A stretch of 64,000 nt of DNA from RUG11783 sp964599695 (GCA_964599695.1 CAZRGP010000002.1:62001-126000), one strand, 5' to 3'; numbered from the stretch's first letter, positions 52,721-62,441 are shown. Notes: generated by a model from the letters alone, not told the origin. A program made the numbers and translations.

Positions 52721-54594
52721 GCGACAAACTCTTAAATTCGATCGAAAAACCTTCAGATGTAAAAAAACTAAATAAATCCCAAAAGCATCAGATTTGTGAT
52801 GAAATCAGGGATGTAATGATAGATGTCATATCCAAGAATGGAGGCCATCTGGCTTCCAATTTAGGTGTTGTGGAATTGACTGTTGCTTTATTTTCCGTCT
52901 TCGACGCCTCAAAGGACACTTTTATATTCGATGTCGGGCACCAGTGTTATCCTTATAAACTTCTCACGGGAAGAAATGAGGCTTTCGAAACAATTCGGAA
53001 AGAAGGGGGCATATCTGGCTTTCCCAGACCTACTGAGAGCAAGTACGACGCTTTTGTGGAAGGTCATGCAAGCACCTCTATCGCTCAGGCTATCGGACTT
53101 GCAACTGCGAAAAAGATTAAAGGGGATAATTCTCATACAATAGCAATTATTGGTGACGGGGCGCTGACTGGCGGCCTTGCTTATGAAGCGATGAATAATA
53201 TCTCCCAGGATCTGTCCAATCTGATTATCATTCTAAATGATAATTCCATGTCCATTTCAAAGAGTGTTGGGAGCTTATCCCACTATCTTATGCAACTCAG
53301 GAACTCTGAGAATTATATCAATCTCAAAGGTAGCGTAAAGAAAGTCCTTCGCTCGGTTCCGGTCTTGGGAAAACCAGCAGAAGATCTGATTACCAACATT
53401 AAAACATCCTTCCGCAGAGGATTGTTTGACGGAACATTATTTGAAGAATTTGGTTTTAACTATGTGGGTCCTGTTGACGGACACAACCTTGATGATCTGA
53501 CCCACCTTTTTCGCCAGATCTCTCTAGCAGGAAAGGGCCCGTACTTTGTTCATATCATTACTCAAAAGGGAAAAGGCTTCAGTCTAGCGGAAAAGAATCC
53601 AGGAGCATATCACGGTGTCGGCCGTTTTGACCTGGAAAAAGGAAACCCGGATATATCATTAGCGGATAGTTTCTCTAATACCTTCGGCCGTGAACTTAAC
53701 AGAATTGCGGATAAAGACCCTTCTGTTTATGCAATTACAGCTGCAATGAAATACGGAACTGGTCTTCAATACTTTTATCACTCTCACAAAGACAGATTTA
53801 AGGATGTCGGAATCGCAGAGGAGTATGCTCTCTGTATGGCTACAGGACTGGCCAAAGGTGGTATAAAACCGGTCTTCTGTGTTTACTCCACCTTTTTGCA
53901 GAGATGCTATGATCAGCTGATTCATGATGTCTGCCTCAACAACAGCGATGTACTGCTTGCTATAGATCGGGCGGGATTTGTAGGAGATGACGGTGAAACC
54001 CATCAGGGCCTGTATGATGTTGCAATGTTGTCTACACTGAACAACTTCAAAATCGTATCTCCCGCCAACTATGATGAACTGATCTATTGGCTGAATAAAT
54101 TGATGGATGAAAAGGGGCCCAGAGCAATCAGATATCCCCGAGGGAAAGAAGACAGACGGATAAGCAATTACCGTTGTACGGGCAATCTTTTTGACCATAT
54201 TCAGTCGAGCGAGACAGAAGCAGCGCCTCTTCTACTCGTCACTTACGGAAGAACCTTTGCTGAAGCTTTAAACGCTGCTCAAATGCTTAAAGCGGAAGGA
54301 GTTTCCGTTGATGTTCTGAAACTGAATCAGATATTCCCGATTGTTGAGGAAGCTTCAAAGCTGGCAGATGAGTATGATCATGTGCTCTTCATCGAGGAAG
54401 GGATCCTTTCAGGGGGAATTGCAGAACAATTCGGAAGAAATATGACGAGTTCTAAAAATCTCACGATACGTGCTGTCAATGACAACCATATCCGACAGGC
54501 CAGTGTGGAAAGACAGTTAGAACTGTATGGTCTGGACAGTAATTCGCTCTATAATATGATAAGGGATTTCTTAGGAAATGAAAAAGAGACTTGA
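52717..54594 (+). CDS. dxs: 1-deoxy-D-xylulose-5-phosphate synthase
   Basis: A 625-residue thiamine-diphosphate enzyme that starts the MEP pathway from pyruvate and glyceraldehyde 3-phosphate. It has GHQCYPYKLLTGR, the ThDP motif GDGALTGGLAYEAMNN ending at ILNDN, GPVDGHN, and DRAGFVGDDGETHQG. It overlaps ispA by 4 bases and tlyA by 17. Its cofactor connects it to the ThiT thiamine uptake gene. Confidence 0.96.
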   Translation: MSDKLLNSIEKPSDVKKLNKSQKHQICDEIRDVMIDVISKNGGHLASNLGVVELTVALFSVFDASKDTFIFDVGHQCYPYKLLTGRNEAFETIRKEGGISGFPRPTESKYDAFVEGHASTSIAQAIGLATAKKIKGDNSHTIAIIGDGALTGGLAYEAMNNISQDLSNLIIILNDNSMSISKSVGSLSHYLMQLRNSENYINLKGSVKKVLRSVPVLGKPAEDLITNIKTSFRRGLFDGTLFEEFGFNYVGPVDGHNLDDLTHLFRQISLAGKGPYFVHIITQKGKGFSLAEKNPGAYHGVGRFDLEKGNPDISLADSFSNTFGRELNRIADKDPSVYAITAAMKYGTGLQYFYHSHKDRFKDVGIAEEYALCMATGLAKGGIKPVFCVYSTFLQRCYDQLIHDVCLNNSDVLLAIDRAGFVGDDGETHQGLYDVAMLSTLNNFKIVSPANYDELIYWLNKLMDEKGPRAIRYPRGKEDRRISNYRCTGNLFDHIQSSETEAAPLLLVTYGRTFAEALNAAQMLKAEGVSVDVLKLNQIFPIVEEASKLADEYDHVLFIEEGILSGGIAEQFGRNMTSSKNLTIRAVNDNHIRQASVERQLELYGLDSNSLYNMIRDFLGNEKET

Positions 54595-55369
54595 CGTCTT
54601 AATCAGTGAACGCGGGCTGTCTGAAAGCCGTGAAAAAGCGAAAGCGATGATTATGTCTGGCGTCGTTTATGTGAACAACGAAAAGCAGTTAAAGGCAGGA
54701 ACTGAGTTTGAGGAAACCGTCGAGATCGTAATCTCGGATACGCTCAAGTATGTAAGCCGAGGCGGTTATAAACTTGAAAAAACTATCAATAACTATGGTC
54801 TTGACCTTAAGGGACGAATCTGCGCTGATATAGGATCTTCAACCGGCGGTTTTACAGACTGCATGCTTCAGAATAATGCCTCAAAAGTCTACGCAGTTGA
54901 TGTGGGATATGGGCAGTTGGCATGGTCGTTAAGAAACGATCCCCGTGTAGTTTGTCTTGAAAGAACAAATGCACGTTATCTTACGCATGAGGTCATCCCG
55001 GACAATCTCGATTTCTTCTCGATGGATGTCTCCTTTATAAGCGTGAAACTGATCCTTCCCGCTGTCTATGACCTTATGAATGATCATGGTCAGGGAGTGA
55101 TCTTGATCAAGCCTCAGTTCGAAGCAGGGAAAAATAAAATAGGGAAGAACGGAGTAATCCGTGATCCTTCTGTACACAAAGAAGTGTTAGAGGATATCAC
55201 CTCATTTTTAGAGAAAAACGGCTTTGGCATTCTCGCTTTGGATTATTCACCTATCAAAGGGCCAAAAGGTAATATAGAATTCTTGGCTTATGTGGAGAAA
55301 AACTCCGCTTCTAACTCCTTCAACATTGATGACGTAATCAGAAGCGCGCATTTGGAATTGGACCACTAA
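54578..55369 (+). CDS. tlyA: TlyA family rRNA (cytidine-2'-O)-methyltransferase/hemolysin-like protein
   Basis: A 263-residue protein with an N-terminal S4 RNA-binding domain (RLDVLISERGLSESREKAKA) and an FtsJ-like methyltransferase domain (ADIGSSTGGFTDCMLQ, AVDVGYGQL, LIKPQFEAG). Known TlyA proteins methylate 16S/23S rRNA. It lies between dxs and recN, the usual Firmicutes order. Confidence 0.92.
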   Translation: MKKRLDVLISERGLSESREKAKAMIMSGVVYVNNEKQLKAGTEFEETVEIVISDTLKYVSRGGYKLEKTINNYGLDLKGRICADIGSSTGGFTDCMLQNNASKVYAVDVGYGQLAWSLRNDPRVVCLERTNARYLTHEVIPDNLDFFSMDVSFISVKLILPAVYDLMNDHGQGVILIKPQFEAGKNKIGKNGVIRDPSVHKEVLEDITSFLEKNGFGILALDYSPIKGPKGNIEFLAYVEKNSASNSFNIDDVIRSAHLELDH

Positions 55370-55409
55370 ACTATAATAGGATCCGTTAGAAACTGTAAGA
55401 GGAATCGAA

Positions 55410-57095
55410 ATGCTTTGTGAATTGCAAATCGAAAACGTCGCTGTAATAGAAAAAGCCGTCGTCTCCTTCGAGAAACGGTTTAATGTGCTCACCGGTGAAA
55501 CGGGAGCTGGAAAATCTATTCTCATCGACTCGATTAATGCGATACTAGGCAACCGCACTAATAAGGAAATCGTCCGCAGCGGTGCTGACAAGGCTTCGAT
55601 CGTCGCTACTTTTGACAATGTTCCGTCCTCTCTCAAAGCTGCCATGGCAGATCAGGGATATGACTCTTCGGATGTCCTGATTCTTTCTCGTGAAGTATTT
55701 GCAGAAGGACGGAGCCTTTGCCGCATCAATGGAAAACCTGCTACTGCATCTATTGTACGGGAATTATGTCAAAACCTCGTCAATATACACGGTCAGCTTG
55801 ATAATCAGGAACTTCTTGATCCGGATAAGCACATCAATATCCTGGATCGTTATTCTGACCTCGAGCGTGATGTGCAGGAATATCAGATAACATTTGAAGA
55901 ACTGCTTGATTTGCAAAAGCGTATTTCCAGTCTTCAGATGAATGAGAATGAGAAGTCAAACCGTATAGATCTCCTCACGTATCAACTTAACGAGATTGAA
56001 CAGGCAGATCTGAAGCCGGAAGAGGAGACAGAACTTCAAAATAGGAGAATTGTCCTTAAGAACTCAGAACGTATAACTTCTTCATTGCATAATGCTGTTT
56101 CCTTGATGGATGAAAGCGACTCTCCGGATGGAACAACTTCCCTTGATCATGTTTTATCCGCTTCAAATGAGTTAGAACACATCCGCGCATTGTCAGATAA
56201 AATTGACTCTGTTGCTTCCCGAATCAATGATTCCTATTTCGAGCTTAGAGATATAATCAGCACTATTCAACAAATACTGTCTTCATTTGAATACGATCCA
56301 AATGAAATGGAAACTCTGGAAGACCGGTTGGACCTGATATATAAACTAAAGAAGAAATACGGTGAGACTATTCCCGATATTATCACTTACGCTGAAAACG
56401 CCCGGAAAGAACTAAATCAGATCGTAATGTCTGATGAGCTTCTGGATCAGTTAAAAACAGAGTTTAAAGAAAAGAAAGCTCAGGCGATTAAACTAGCTCA
56501 ATCTCTTTCAAAAAAGCGTTTGGATGCATTTTTGAAGTTTTCTAAAGAGATTAAAAACGAGTTATCCTATCTCAACATGCCTACTGTGGAACTTGAAATA
56601 GACCACAGACGGACGAAGGAACTCACCCCTTCCGGAATGGATCAAATCGAATTTCTGATTTCTACAAACCCGGGAGAAACGCCAAAAGCGCTTTCCAAGA
56701 TCGCCTCCGGAGGCGAAATGGCAAGAATCATGCTTGCCATAAAAAATGTTCTGGCAGAAAAAGATGGCGTTGCTACATTGATTTTCGACGAGATCGATAC
56801 TGGTGTCAGTGGAAAAAGTGCCCAGAAAATAGGGGAGAAGTTAAAACAGATATCACTTTCCCATCAAGTAATATGTGTTACGCATAGCGCGCAGGTAGCA
56901 GCTTATGCGAATAACCATCTAAAAATTGAAAAAAGCGTTATCGGCGGAAGAACCTATACCTCCGTCAAAAGCTTGGATCATAAACAACGTGTTGAGGAAC
57001 TGGCCCGGATCATCTCAGGGGAAAACCTCACATCAATTTCGCTAAAAAATGCAGAAGAAATGCTTTCTATTGCGCAGGATCATTTAAAGGAGTAA
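55410..57095 (+). CDS. recN: DNA repair protein RecN
   Basis: A 561-residue SMC-like ATPase for double-strand-break repair. It has N-terminal Walker A GETGAGKSILIDS, a long coiled coil (about 160-370), and the C-terminal signature ASGGEMARIMLA with Walker B TLIFDEIDTGVSG. The SD AAGAGGAA precedes the ATG. Confidence 0.96.
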   Translation: MLCELQIENVAVIEKAVVSFEKRFNVLTGETGAGKSILIDSINAILGNRTNKEIVRSGADKASIVATFDNVPSSLKAAMADQGYDSSDVLILSREVFAEGRSLCRINGKPATASIVRELCQNLVNIHGQLDNQELLDPDKHINILDRYSDLERDVQEYQITFEELLDLQKRISSLQMNENEKSNRIDLLTYQLNEIEQADLKPEEETELQNRRIVLKNSERITSSLHNAVSLMDESDSPDGTTSLDHVLSASNELEHIRALSDKIDSVASRINDSYFELRDIISTIQQILSSFEYDPNEMETLEDRLDLIYKLKKKYGETIPDIITYAENARKELNQIVMSDELLDQLKTEFKEKKAQAIKLAQSLSKKRLDAFLKFSKEIKNELSYLNMPTVELEIDHRRTKELTPSGMDQIEFLISTNPGETPKALSKIASGGEMARIMLAIKNVLAEKDGVATLIFDEIDTGVSGKSAQKIGEKLKQISLSHQVICVTHSAQVAAYANNHLKIEKSVIGGRTYTSVKSLDHKQRVEELARIISGENLTSISLKNAEEMLSIAQDHLKE

Positions 57096-57103
57096 TCACT
57101 GCT

Positions 57104-58192
57104 TTGGACAAACATGTAAGATTTCTGATCAATGCCGCCTACTACGGTGTAATAGGTATTCTGGTCATTCTCTTTTTCCGTTATGGCTTTCATTATATAA
57201 TGCCGTTCTTTATCGGATTCCTTATCGCTTATGCCTTCCATAAGCCGATAGCAATATTCTCAGAACACTCAGGCATGAGCAAGAAGATGTGTTCGATCCT
57301 CATTATTACTCTTGTAATTGTGATTCTGGCGCTGCTTTTGATCATACTTGGGGTAAAAGTAGTTGACTGGGCTAAAATATTCTTTACAAGACTGCCTACA
57401 TTCTATGCCAGGAATATAGAACCGTACGTCACTGAGTTGCTCCAATGGTATGAGCACTTTGATATCATCGACGAACTGGGACCGACAATAGGATCTGTTC
57501 TAGAATCTACAGCCAACAATATTCTATCTTCTATCGGAAGCTTGGTCTCCGGGATGTCTGTTCGCATTGTTTCTCTGACTACAAATCTCGTTTCCAATCT
57601 TCCTTCTTTGCTGATGAGATTCCTCATGATCATCATTTCAGCATATTTCATCTCTTTTGATTATGACCGTATTGTCGCTTTTATCAAAAGACAGTTGTCA
57701 CCTAAAACCGTCGATTACTGCGTCCACTTTAAGAATCATTTTATCCACACTGTGGGAAAATACCTTATTTCCTACATGACCATCCTCTTTCTGACATTTA
57801 TAGAATTGTCGATACTGTTCACGATCGCAAGAGTAGAGAGACCTGTTTTGGTAGCTGCCGGCGTTGCTTTATTTGACATCATGCCCATTGTAGGAACCTC
57901 AACCGTTATGATTCCCTGGATGATTATTGACGTTCTTACAAACAATTACAAACAAGCTATTATTCTTTTAGTCGGTTTTATTGCTATGCAGATCATACGT
58001 CAGTTTGCTGAACCGAGGATAGTAGGGAACCGGGTAGGACTTCATCCAGTTTTAGCTCTTATATGTATGTATGTAGGACTCCGGACGGTGGGCATCTTAG
58101 GTATGTTTGGCCTTCCTATCACCCTGGTAGTTTTAATCGAGATGCAAAAAGCTGGTTTGATACATATTTACAAAGAAGAACCTCAATCCTGA
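57104..58192 (+). CDS. AI-2E family (YtvI-like) transporter
   Basis: A 362-residue membrane protein with about eight helices. It starts at TTG with AAGGAG about 11 bases upstream. Family features are the N-terminal FGFLIAYAFHKP-like FIGFLIAYAFHKPI segment and the C-terminal FAEPRIVGNRVGLHPVLALI. Members export small molecules or sodium ions; the substrate here is unknown. It closes the nusB-recN run. Confidence 0.88.
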   Translation: MDKHVRFLINAAYYGVIGILVILFFRYGFHYIMPFFIGFLIAYAFHKPIAIFSEHSGMSKKMCSILIITLVIVILALLLIILGVKVVDWAKIFFTRLPTFYARNIEPYVTELLQWYEHFDIIDELGPTIGSVLESTANNILSSIGSLVSGMSVRIVSLTTNLVSNLPSLLMRFLMIIISAYFISFDYDRIVAFIKRQLSPKTVDYCVHFKNHFIHTVGKYLISYMTILFLTFIELSILFTIARVERPVLVAAGVALFDIMPIVGTSTVMIPWMIIDVLTNNYKQAIILLVGFIAMQIIRQFAEPRIVGNRVGLHPVLALICMYVGLRTVGILGMFGLPITLVVLIEMQKAGLIHIYKEEPQS

Positions 58193-58227
58193 TTCCGGAT
58201 TAGTTCATATATCATGGGAATAAAACT

Positions 58228-58260
58228 ATGGCGGATCCTTAATCGGATCCGCCATTGTTT
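58228..58260. terminator. Bidirectional terminator between AI-2E gene and decarboxylase genes
   Basis: An 11-bp stem (ATGGCGGATCC / GGATCCGCCAT) has a T-rich tract on each strand, serving both converging units. Confidence 0.8.
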
Positions 58261-58277
58261 ATAACCTATAGCAGTAA

Positions 58278-58409
58278 TTATTTACCTTTAAAAACTTTAT
58301 TCAGCACCAGTGTGGAAAGGAAAATGATACCAATAACGACGAAGATACCAACCATTCCTTTAAGCATGATAAGCAGACTGGCCAAGAATTGAGCTATATT
58401 GATTTCCAT
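58278..58409 (-). CDS. OadG-like small membrane subunit (43 residues)
   Basis: A short ORF with one long hydrophobic segment (about 9-37, LIMLKGMVGIFVVIGIIFL) ending NKVFKGK. The ATG lies 4 bases after the stop of the decarboxylase beta subunit gene, with GAGAGG as RBS inside that gene. Size, single helix and position match the gamma (OadG/MmdD-like) subunit of sodium-pumping decarboxylases, although it lacks the longer cytoplasmic tail. It is the last gene before the terminator. Confidence 0.7.
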   Translation of the reverse strand: MEINIAQFLASLLIMLKGMVGIFVVIGIIFLSTLVLNKVFKGK

Positions 58410-58413
58410 ATTT

Positions 58414-59559
58414 TTAACCTCTCGCAATTAAGTTCATGACGATACCGCCTGCAATGACAGAACAGATCTGTCCGGACACATTAACGCCAATTGTCTGCAT
58501 AAGCAGGAAGTTCTGGTTATCTTCTTCAAGTCCCATCTTATGTACAACACGAGCAGACATCGGGAAAGCGGATATACCAGTCGCGCCGATCATGGGGTTG
58601 AGTTTCTTTCCTTCAGGGAGGAAGAGGTTAATGACCTTAGCAAACATGACACCACCAGCAGTATCAAATACGAAAGCAACAAGGCCAAGCGCCATAATCA
58701 TTAATGTTTCTTTTTTAAGGAACTTATCGGCTGCCATCTGAGTTGCGACTGTAATACCAAGGAAAATCGTTACAAGGTTTGCAAGCTCATTCTGAGCAGA
58801 CTCGGAAAGGCCATTCAATACACCGCATTCACGGATCAGGTTACCAAACATCAGGAATCCGATAAGAGCAACAGATCTAGGAGCAACAAGTCCAACAACA
58901 ATGCTGATTACGATCGGGAAAAGAATCTTTGTTGTCTGAGATACAGATTGCGGCTCGTAATTCATACGAATCAGTCTTTCCTTTTTAGAGGTCAACGCGC
59001 GAATAACAGGAGGCTGAACAATCGGTACAAGTGCCATATAAGAATACGCGGCAACAAAGATAGCACCCTTATAGTTGGAATTAAAATAGTTAGCAGCAAA
59101 GATTGCGGTCGGGCCGTCAGCAGCGCCAATGATACCGATAGATGCCGCGTCCTGCATGCTAAAACCAAACAAGGAAGCCATGCTCAAGGTGAAAAAGATT
59201 CCGAACTGAGCAGCAGCGCCAAACAGCATAAGCTTTGGATTGGAAAGAAGAGGACCAAAGTCAATCATTGCCCCAATGCCGATGAACAAAATGAGAGGAA
59301 ACAACTCATTTGCAATTCCGGCATTGAACAACACATCAAATGCACCAACTTCTTCTTCGCCGTTAATGACCTGAGTGATTACTCCGGACATCGGCAAGTT
59401 AACAAGGATTGCACCGAATCCCATAGGGAGGAGCAAGGACGGTTCCATCTCTTTGGCAATTGCCAGATAGATCAGGACGCCGCCAATGATCCACATGATA
59501 ACCATCTTGTAGTCAAGATTGGTTAGGTTTCCGAATAATTCATACACAAATTGTTCCAT
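58414..59559 (-). CDS. Sodium-ion-pumping decarboxylase beta subunit (OadB/GcdB/MmdB family)
   Basis: A 381-residue protein with about nine or ten helices that uses decarboxylation of a carboxybiotin group to pump sodium out. The conserved SIGIIGAADGPTAIF and the FPMSARVVHKMG regions are seen; the Asp of the GAADGPT loop is a sodium-site residue in the family. The RBS AAGGG is present. No alpha carboxyltransferase or biotin carrier gene is adjacent, so the substrate (oxaloacetate, methylmalonyl-CoA, glutaconyl-CoA) cannot be named. Confidence 0.92.
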   Translation of the reverse strand: MEQFVYELFGNLTNLDYKMVIMWIIGGVLIYLAIAKEMEPSLLLPMGFGAILVNLPMSGVITQVINGEEEVGAFDVLFNAGIANELFPLILFIGIGAMIDFGPLLSNPKLMLFGAAAQFGIFFTLSMASLFGFSMQDAASIGIIGAADGPTAIFAANYFNSNYKGAIFVAAYSYMALVPIVQPPVIRALTSKKERLIRMNYEPQSVSQTTKILFPIVISIVVGLVAPRSVALIGFLMFGNLIRECGVLNGLSESAQNELANLVTIFLGITVATQMAADKFLKKETLMIMALGLVAFVFDTAGGVMFAKVINLFLPEGKKLNPMIGATGISAFPMSARVVHKMGLEEDNQNFLLMQTIGVNVSGQICSVIAGGIVMNLIARG

Positions 59560-59596
59560 AGATTATGTATCCCTTCTAAAACACCAAATTATCAGT

Positions 59597-59626
59597 ATGA
59601 TAACATAGTCATAGTGGAAGATTCAA
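59597..59626 (-). promoter_or_regulatory. Promoter of the decarboxylase beta subunit gene
   Basis: On the minus strand: TTGAAT (59621-59626), an 18-base spacer and TATCAT (59597-59602). Confidence 0.6.
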
Positions 59627-59757
59627 TCCAAAACCCACATCTTTGGGAAATGAAATACTATATGATTAATCCATATTATAAAGCCGTATAACGGATACCA
59701 TTCTCCACATACGCTCGCTCTATACACTCATATCTTAATAGACTATGTGCTTCTTCC

Positions 59758-59786
59758 TTGCAAAGTGTTTGTGTAGTTAATATAAT
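59758..59786 (+). promoter_or_regulatory. Promoter of queA-def-tgt
   Basis: TTGCAA (59758-59763), a 17-base spacer and TATAAT (59781-59786), about 32 bases before the queA ATG. No preQ1 aptamer is visible. Confidence 0.75.
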
Positions 59787-59818
59787 TACGAAGTTACTTA
59801 TTGAGAAGGGATATTATA

Positions 59819-60844
59819 ATGACGAAGTCAGATTTTTATTATGATTTACCTCAAGAACTGATTGCCCAGTTTCCTGTTGAGCCAAGAGACCACTCCCGCT
59901 TGTTAGTTATGGATCGTCAAACCGGGGCACTTGAAGACAGAATTTTTTATGATATAAAAGAGTATCTTAACAAAGGTGATGTCATAGTAATCAACAACAG
60001 CAAGGTTATTCCTGCCAGGCTTTACGGCACAAAAAAGACGGGTGCCAATGTCGAGATACTTCTTCTCAAGCAATTGGGAAACAGCACCTGGGAGTGTTTG
60101 GTTCGTCCAGGAAAAAGACTTCACAAGAACACCGAAGTCGTAATCTCGGATAAACTTTCCGCCTTTGTGGAGGATTATCTGGAAGACGGAAAAAGAGTCG
60201 TTGAATTTACATACCCGGAAGGGGAGAACTTCTACAACATCCTGGACCAAGTGGGAAAAATGCCGGTTCCTCCCTACATTACAAAAGAACTTGAGAATAA
60301 CGACGACTACCAAACAGTTTATGCAAAGCCTCTCGGATCAGCTGCTGCCCCGACGGCAGGCCTTCACTATACTGAGGAGTTGCTTGAATCCATCAAAGAA
60401 AAAGGTGTAGAAATCGCTGAAGTGACACTTCATGTAGGATTAGGGACATTTCGTCCTGTAAAGGAAGAAGATATTTCCAAACATATCATGCATACGGAAT
60501 CCTACTCTATAGATGAGAAGAACGCCGCTATTATTCAGCGTGCAAAAGACGAGGGAAGGAGAGTAATCTGCACCGGGACCACCTCCTGCAGAACTCTGGA
60601 GTCCGTATATGCAAAACATGGTTGTATATGTCCTTGTCATGAAGACACCAGCATTTTCATTTACCCCGGATTCCATTTTAATGTTATGGACGCTTTAATA
60701 ACCAATTTTCATCTTCCTGAAAGCACACTTATTATGCTCGTAAGCGCATTTGCCGGATATGACAATACAATGAACGCTTATAAGCATGCCGTGGAGGATA
60801 AGTATCGCTTCTTCAGTTTTGGAGATGCGATGTTTATACAGTAA
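59819..60844 (+). CDS. queA: S-adenosylmethionine:tRNA ribosyltransferase-isomerase
   Basis: A 341-residue enzyme that makes epoxyqueuosine in tRNA wobble position 34. It has FYYDLPQELIAQFPVEPRD, VINNSKVIPARL, the PTAGLHYT motif, LHVGLGTFRPV and the TNFHLPEST end. The start is set by GAGAAGGG 8 bases before ATG 59819. It is the first gene of queA-def-tgt, with tgt acting earlier in the same pathway. Confidence 0.96.
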   Translation: MTKSDFYYDLPQELIAQFPVEPRDHSRLLVMDRQTGALEDRIFYDIKEYLNKGDVIVINNSKVIPARLYGTKKTGANVEILLLKQLGNSTWECLVRPGKRLHKNTEVVISDKLSAFVEDYLEDGKRVVEFTYPEGENFYNILDQVGKMPVPPYITKELENNDDYQTVYAKPLGSAAAPTAGLHYTEELLESIKEKGVEIAEVTLHVGLGTFRPVKEEDISKHIMHTESYSIDEKNAAIIQRAKDEGRRVICTGTTSCRTLESVYAKHGCICPCHEDTSIFIYPGFHFNVMDALITNFHLPESTLIMLVSAFAGYDNTMNAYKHAVEDKYRFFSFGDAMFIQ

Positions 60845-60848
60845 GTCC

Positions 60849-61259
60849 ATGATCAAACCTATTGTTAAAGACGTTTTATTTCTTGGCCAGAAGTCTTCAG
60901 AAGCAACAAAAGATGACCTGTACATCGCTACCGACCTTAGGGACACCTTGGAATACCACAAAGAGGAATGTGTAGGAATGGCCGCCAATATGATAGGCTA
61001 CAAGAAAAAGGTCATCATCTTCACAGATGCGGAAGTAAACACCGTCATGCTTAATCCCAGGATTATTAAGAAAAGTCGCTTGTATCATACACAAGAAGGC
61101 TGCCTCTCATTGACCGGCATCAGACCCGCATCCCGATATGAAGATATCGTAGTTCAGTATTTTGACGAATCATTTATTCCTCAAATCAAGGCCTTCTCAG
61201 GCTTTACTGCTCAGATCATTCAGCATGAAATGGACCATTTAAACGGGATAATTATCTAA
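60849..61259 (+). CDS. def: Peptide deformylase (type III-like, altered motif 1)
   Basis: A 136-residue metal hydrolase that removes the N-formyl group from new proteins. Motif 2 EGCLSL and motif 3 HEMDH (metal-binding Cys and two His) are intact. Motif 1, usually GxAAxQxG, reads GMAANMIG, so the conserved Gln is Met. This form occurs in a clostridial subgroup; activity is likely but not certain. ATG 60849 starts 4 bases after queA, within an operon. Confidence 0.85.
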   Translation: MIKPIVKDVLFLGQKSSEATKDDLYIATDLRDTLEYHKEECVGMAANMIGYKKKVIIFTDAEVNTVMLNPRIIKKSRLYHTQEGCLSLTGIRPASRYEDIVVQYFDESFIPQIKAFSGFTAQIIQHEMDHLNGIII

Positions 61260-61273
61260 AAGGGGAAGAGTCA

Positions 61274-62407
61274 ATGTTTTCACTTATCAAACAAGACGGC
61301 AGGGCCAGACTTGGTCACTTTCATACCGTGCATGGCGATTTTCAGACCCCTGCATTTATGAATGTAGCTACAGCCGGAGCTATCAAGGGTGGGTTATCCT
61401 CAGCGGATCTCCAGGAAATAAAATGTCAGGTAATGCTGTCCAACACCTATCATCTGCATGTGCGCTCGGGCGAAGAGCTTATCCACCAATTAGGCGGAAT
61501 CCGGGAGATGACGAAGTGGAATGGTCCTGTGCTTACAGACAGTGGTGGTTTTCAGGTGTTTTCTTTAGCGAAATTGAGAAATATTAAAGAAGAAGGCGTT
61601 ACATTCAACTCACACGTAGATGGACGGAAGATTTTTATAGGCCCCGAAGAAAGTATGAGGATACAGTCGCGTTTGGGGAGCACTATAGCTATGGCATTCG
61701 ACGAATGCGTTCAAAACCCGGCCACATATGAATATGCTTCTCGCTCCGTTGAAAGAACATATCGATGGCTGCTCAGATGTCAGAAGGCCATGAAAGAGTG
61801 CAACAGCGCACCCGATGCAGTCAACCCCCACCAATTGCTATTCGGAATCAATCAGGGAGCCACTTTTGATGATCTCCGTATCGAACACATGAAAGAGATC
61901 GCCAAACTTGACTGTGATGGATACGCTATCGGTGGTCTTGCCGTCGGAGAACCTGCGGAAGTGATGTATCATATCATAGATATCGTCGAACCTCACGCCC
62001 CCAAAGATAAAATTCGATATCTAATGGGGGTAGGCACGCCAGGAAACATTATTAACTCTGTAAGGCTTGGCGTAGACTTGTTTGACTGTGTAATGCCGGC
62101 AAGAAACGGTAGACACGGGCATCTGTTCACATGGGACGGTATCATTAACATCAATAACAAAAAATATGAACTGGACCAGAGGCCGATAGATCCCAGTTGC
62201 AATTGTCCTGTTTGCGGGAAAGGTTTTTCAAGGGCATACATTCATCATCTGATAAAAGCAAATGAGATCCTTGGTCTTAGGCTGTGTGTAATGCATAATC
62301 TGTATTTCTACAACTACTTGATGGAAGAGATTCGATCCGCTATAGCAGAAGACCGCTTTGATGAATTTGCTGACACATATGCTGACCGCTTGGATTCCAG
62401 GATTTAA
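61274..62407 (+). CDS. tgt: Queuine tRNA-ribosyltransferase (tRNA-guanine transglycosylase)
   Basis: A 377-residue enzyme that exchanges guanine 34 for preQ1 in tRNA-Asp, -Asn, -His and -Tyr. It has the catalytic acids in LTDSGGFQVFSL and FDCVMPARNGRHG, the INQGATFDDLR and GYAIGGLAVGEP motifs, and the zinc site CNCPVCG ... YIHHL. The RBS AAAGGGG is 8 bases upstream. It completes a queuosine pathway cluster with queA. Confidence 0.96.
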   Translation: MFSLIKQDGRARLGHFHTVHGDFQTPAFMNVATAGAIKGGLSSADLQEIKCQVMLSNTYHLHVRSGEELIHQLGGIREMTKWNGPVLTDSGGFQVFSLAKLRNIKEEGVTFNSHVDGRKIFIGPEESMRIQSRLGSTIAMAFDECVQNPATYEYASRSVERTYRWLLRCQKAMKECNSAPDAVNPHQLLFGINQGATFDDLRIEHMKEIAKLDCDGYAIGGLAVGEPAEVMYHIIDIVEPHAPKDKIRYLMGVGTPGNIINSVRLGVDLFDCVMPARNGRHGHLFTWDGIININNKKYELDQRPIDPSCNCPVCGKGFSRAYIHHLIKANEILGLRLCVMHNLYFYNYLMEEIRSAIAEDRFDEFADTYADRLDSRI

Positions 62408-62411
62408 TTCC

Positions 62412-62441
62412 TTGTCTAATTACCATTAAGTGTTATATAAT
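62412..62441 (+). promoter_or_regulatory. Probable yajC promoter
   Basis: TTGTCT (62412-62417), an 18-base spacer and TATAAT (62436-62441), 34 bases before the yajC ATG. Confidence 0.6.

Noticed and set aside
58948..59526. 192-codon open frame on the plus strand opposite the decarboxylase beta subunit
   Set aside because: The composition is that of an antisense shadow of a membrane protein; no RBS or family motif.
59560..59757. preQ1 riboswitch before queA
   Set aside because: No C-rich/A-rich pseudoknot pattern is visible and the promoter lies only about 32 bases before the start codon.
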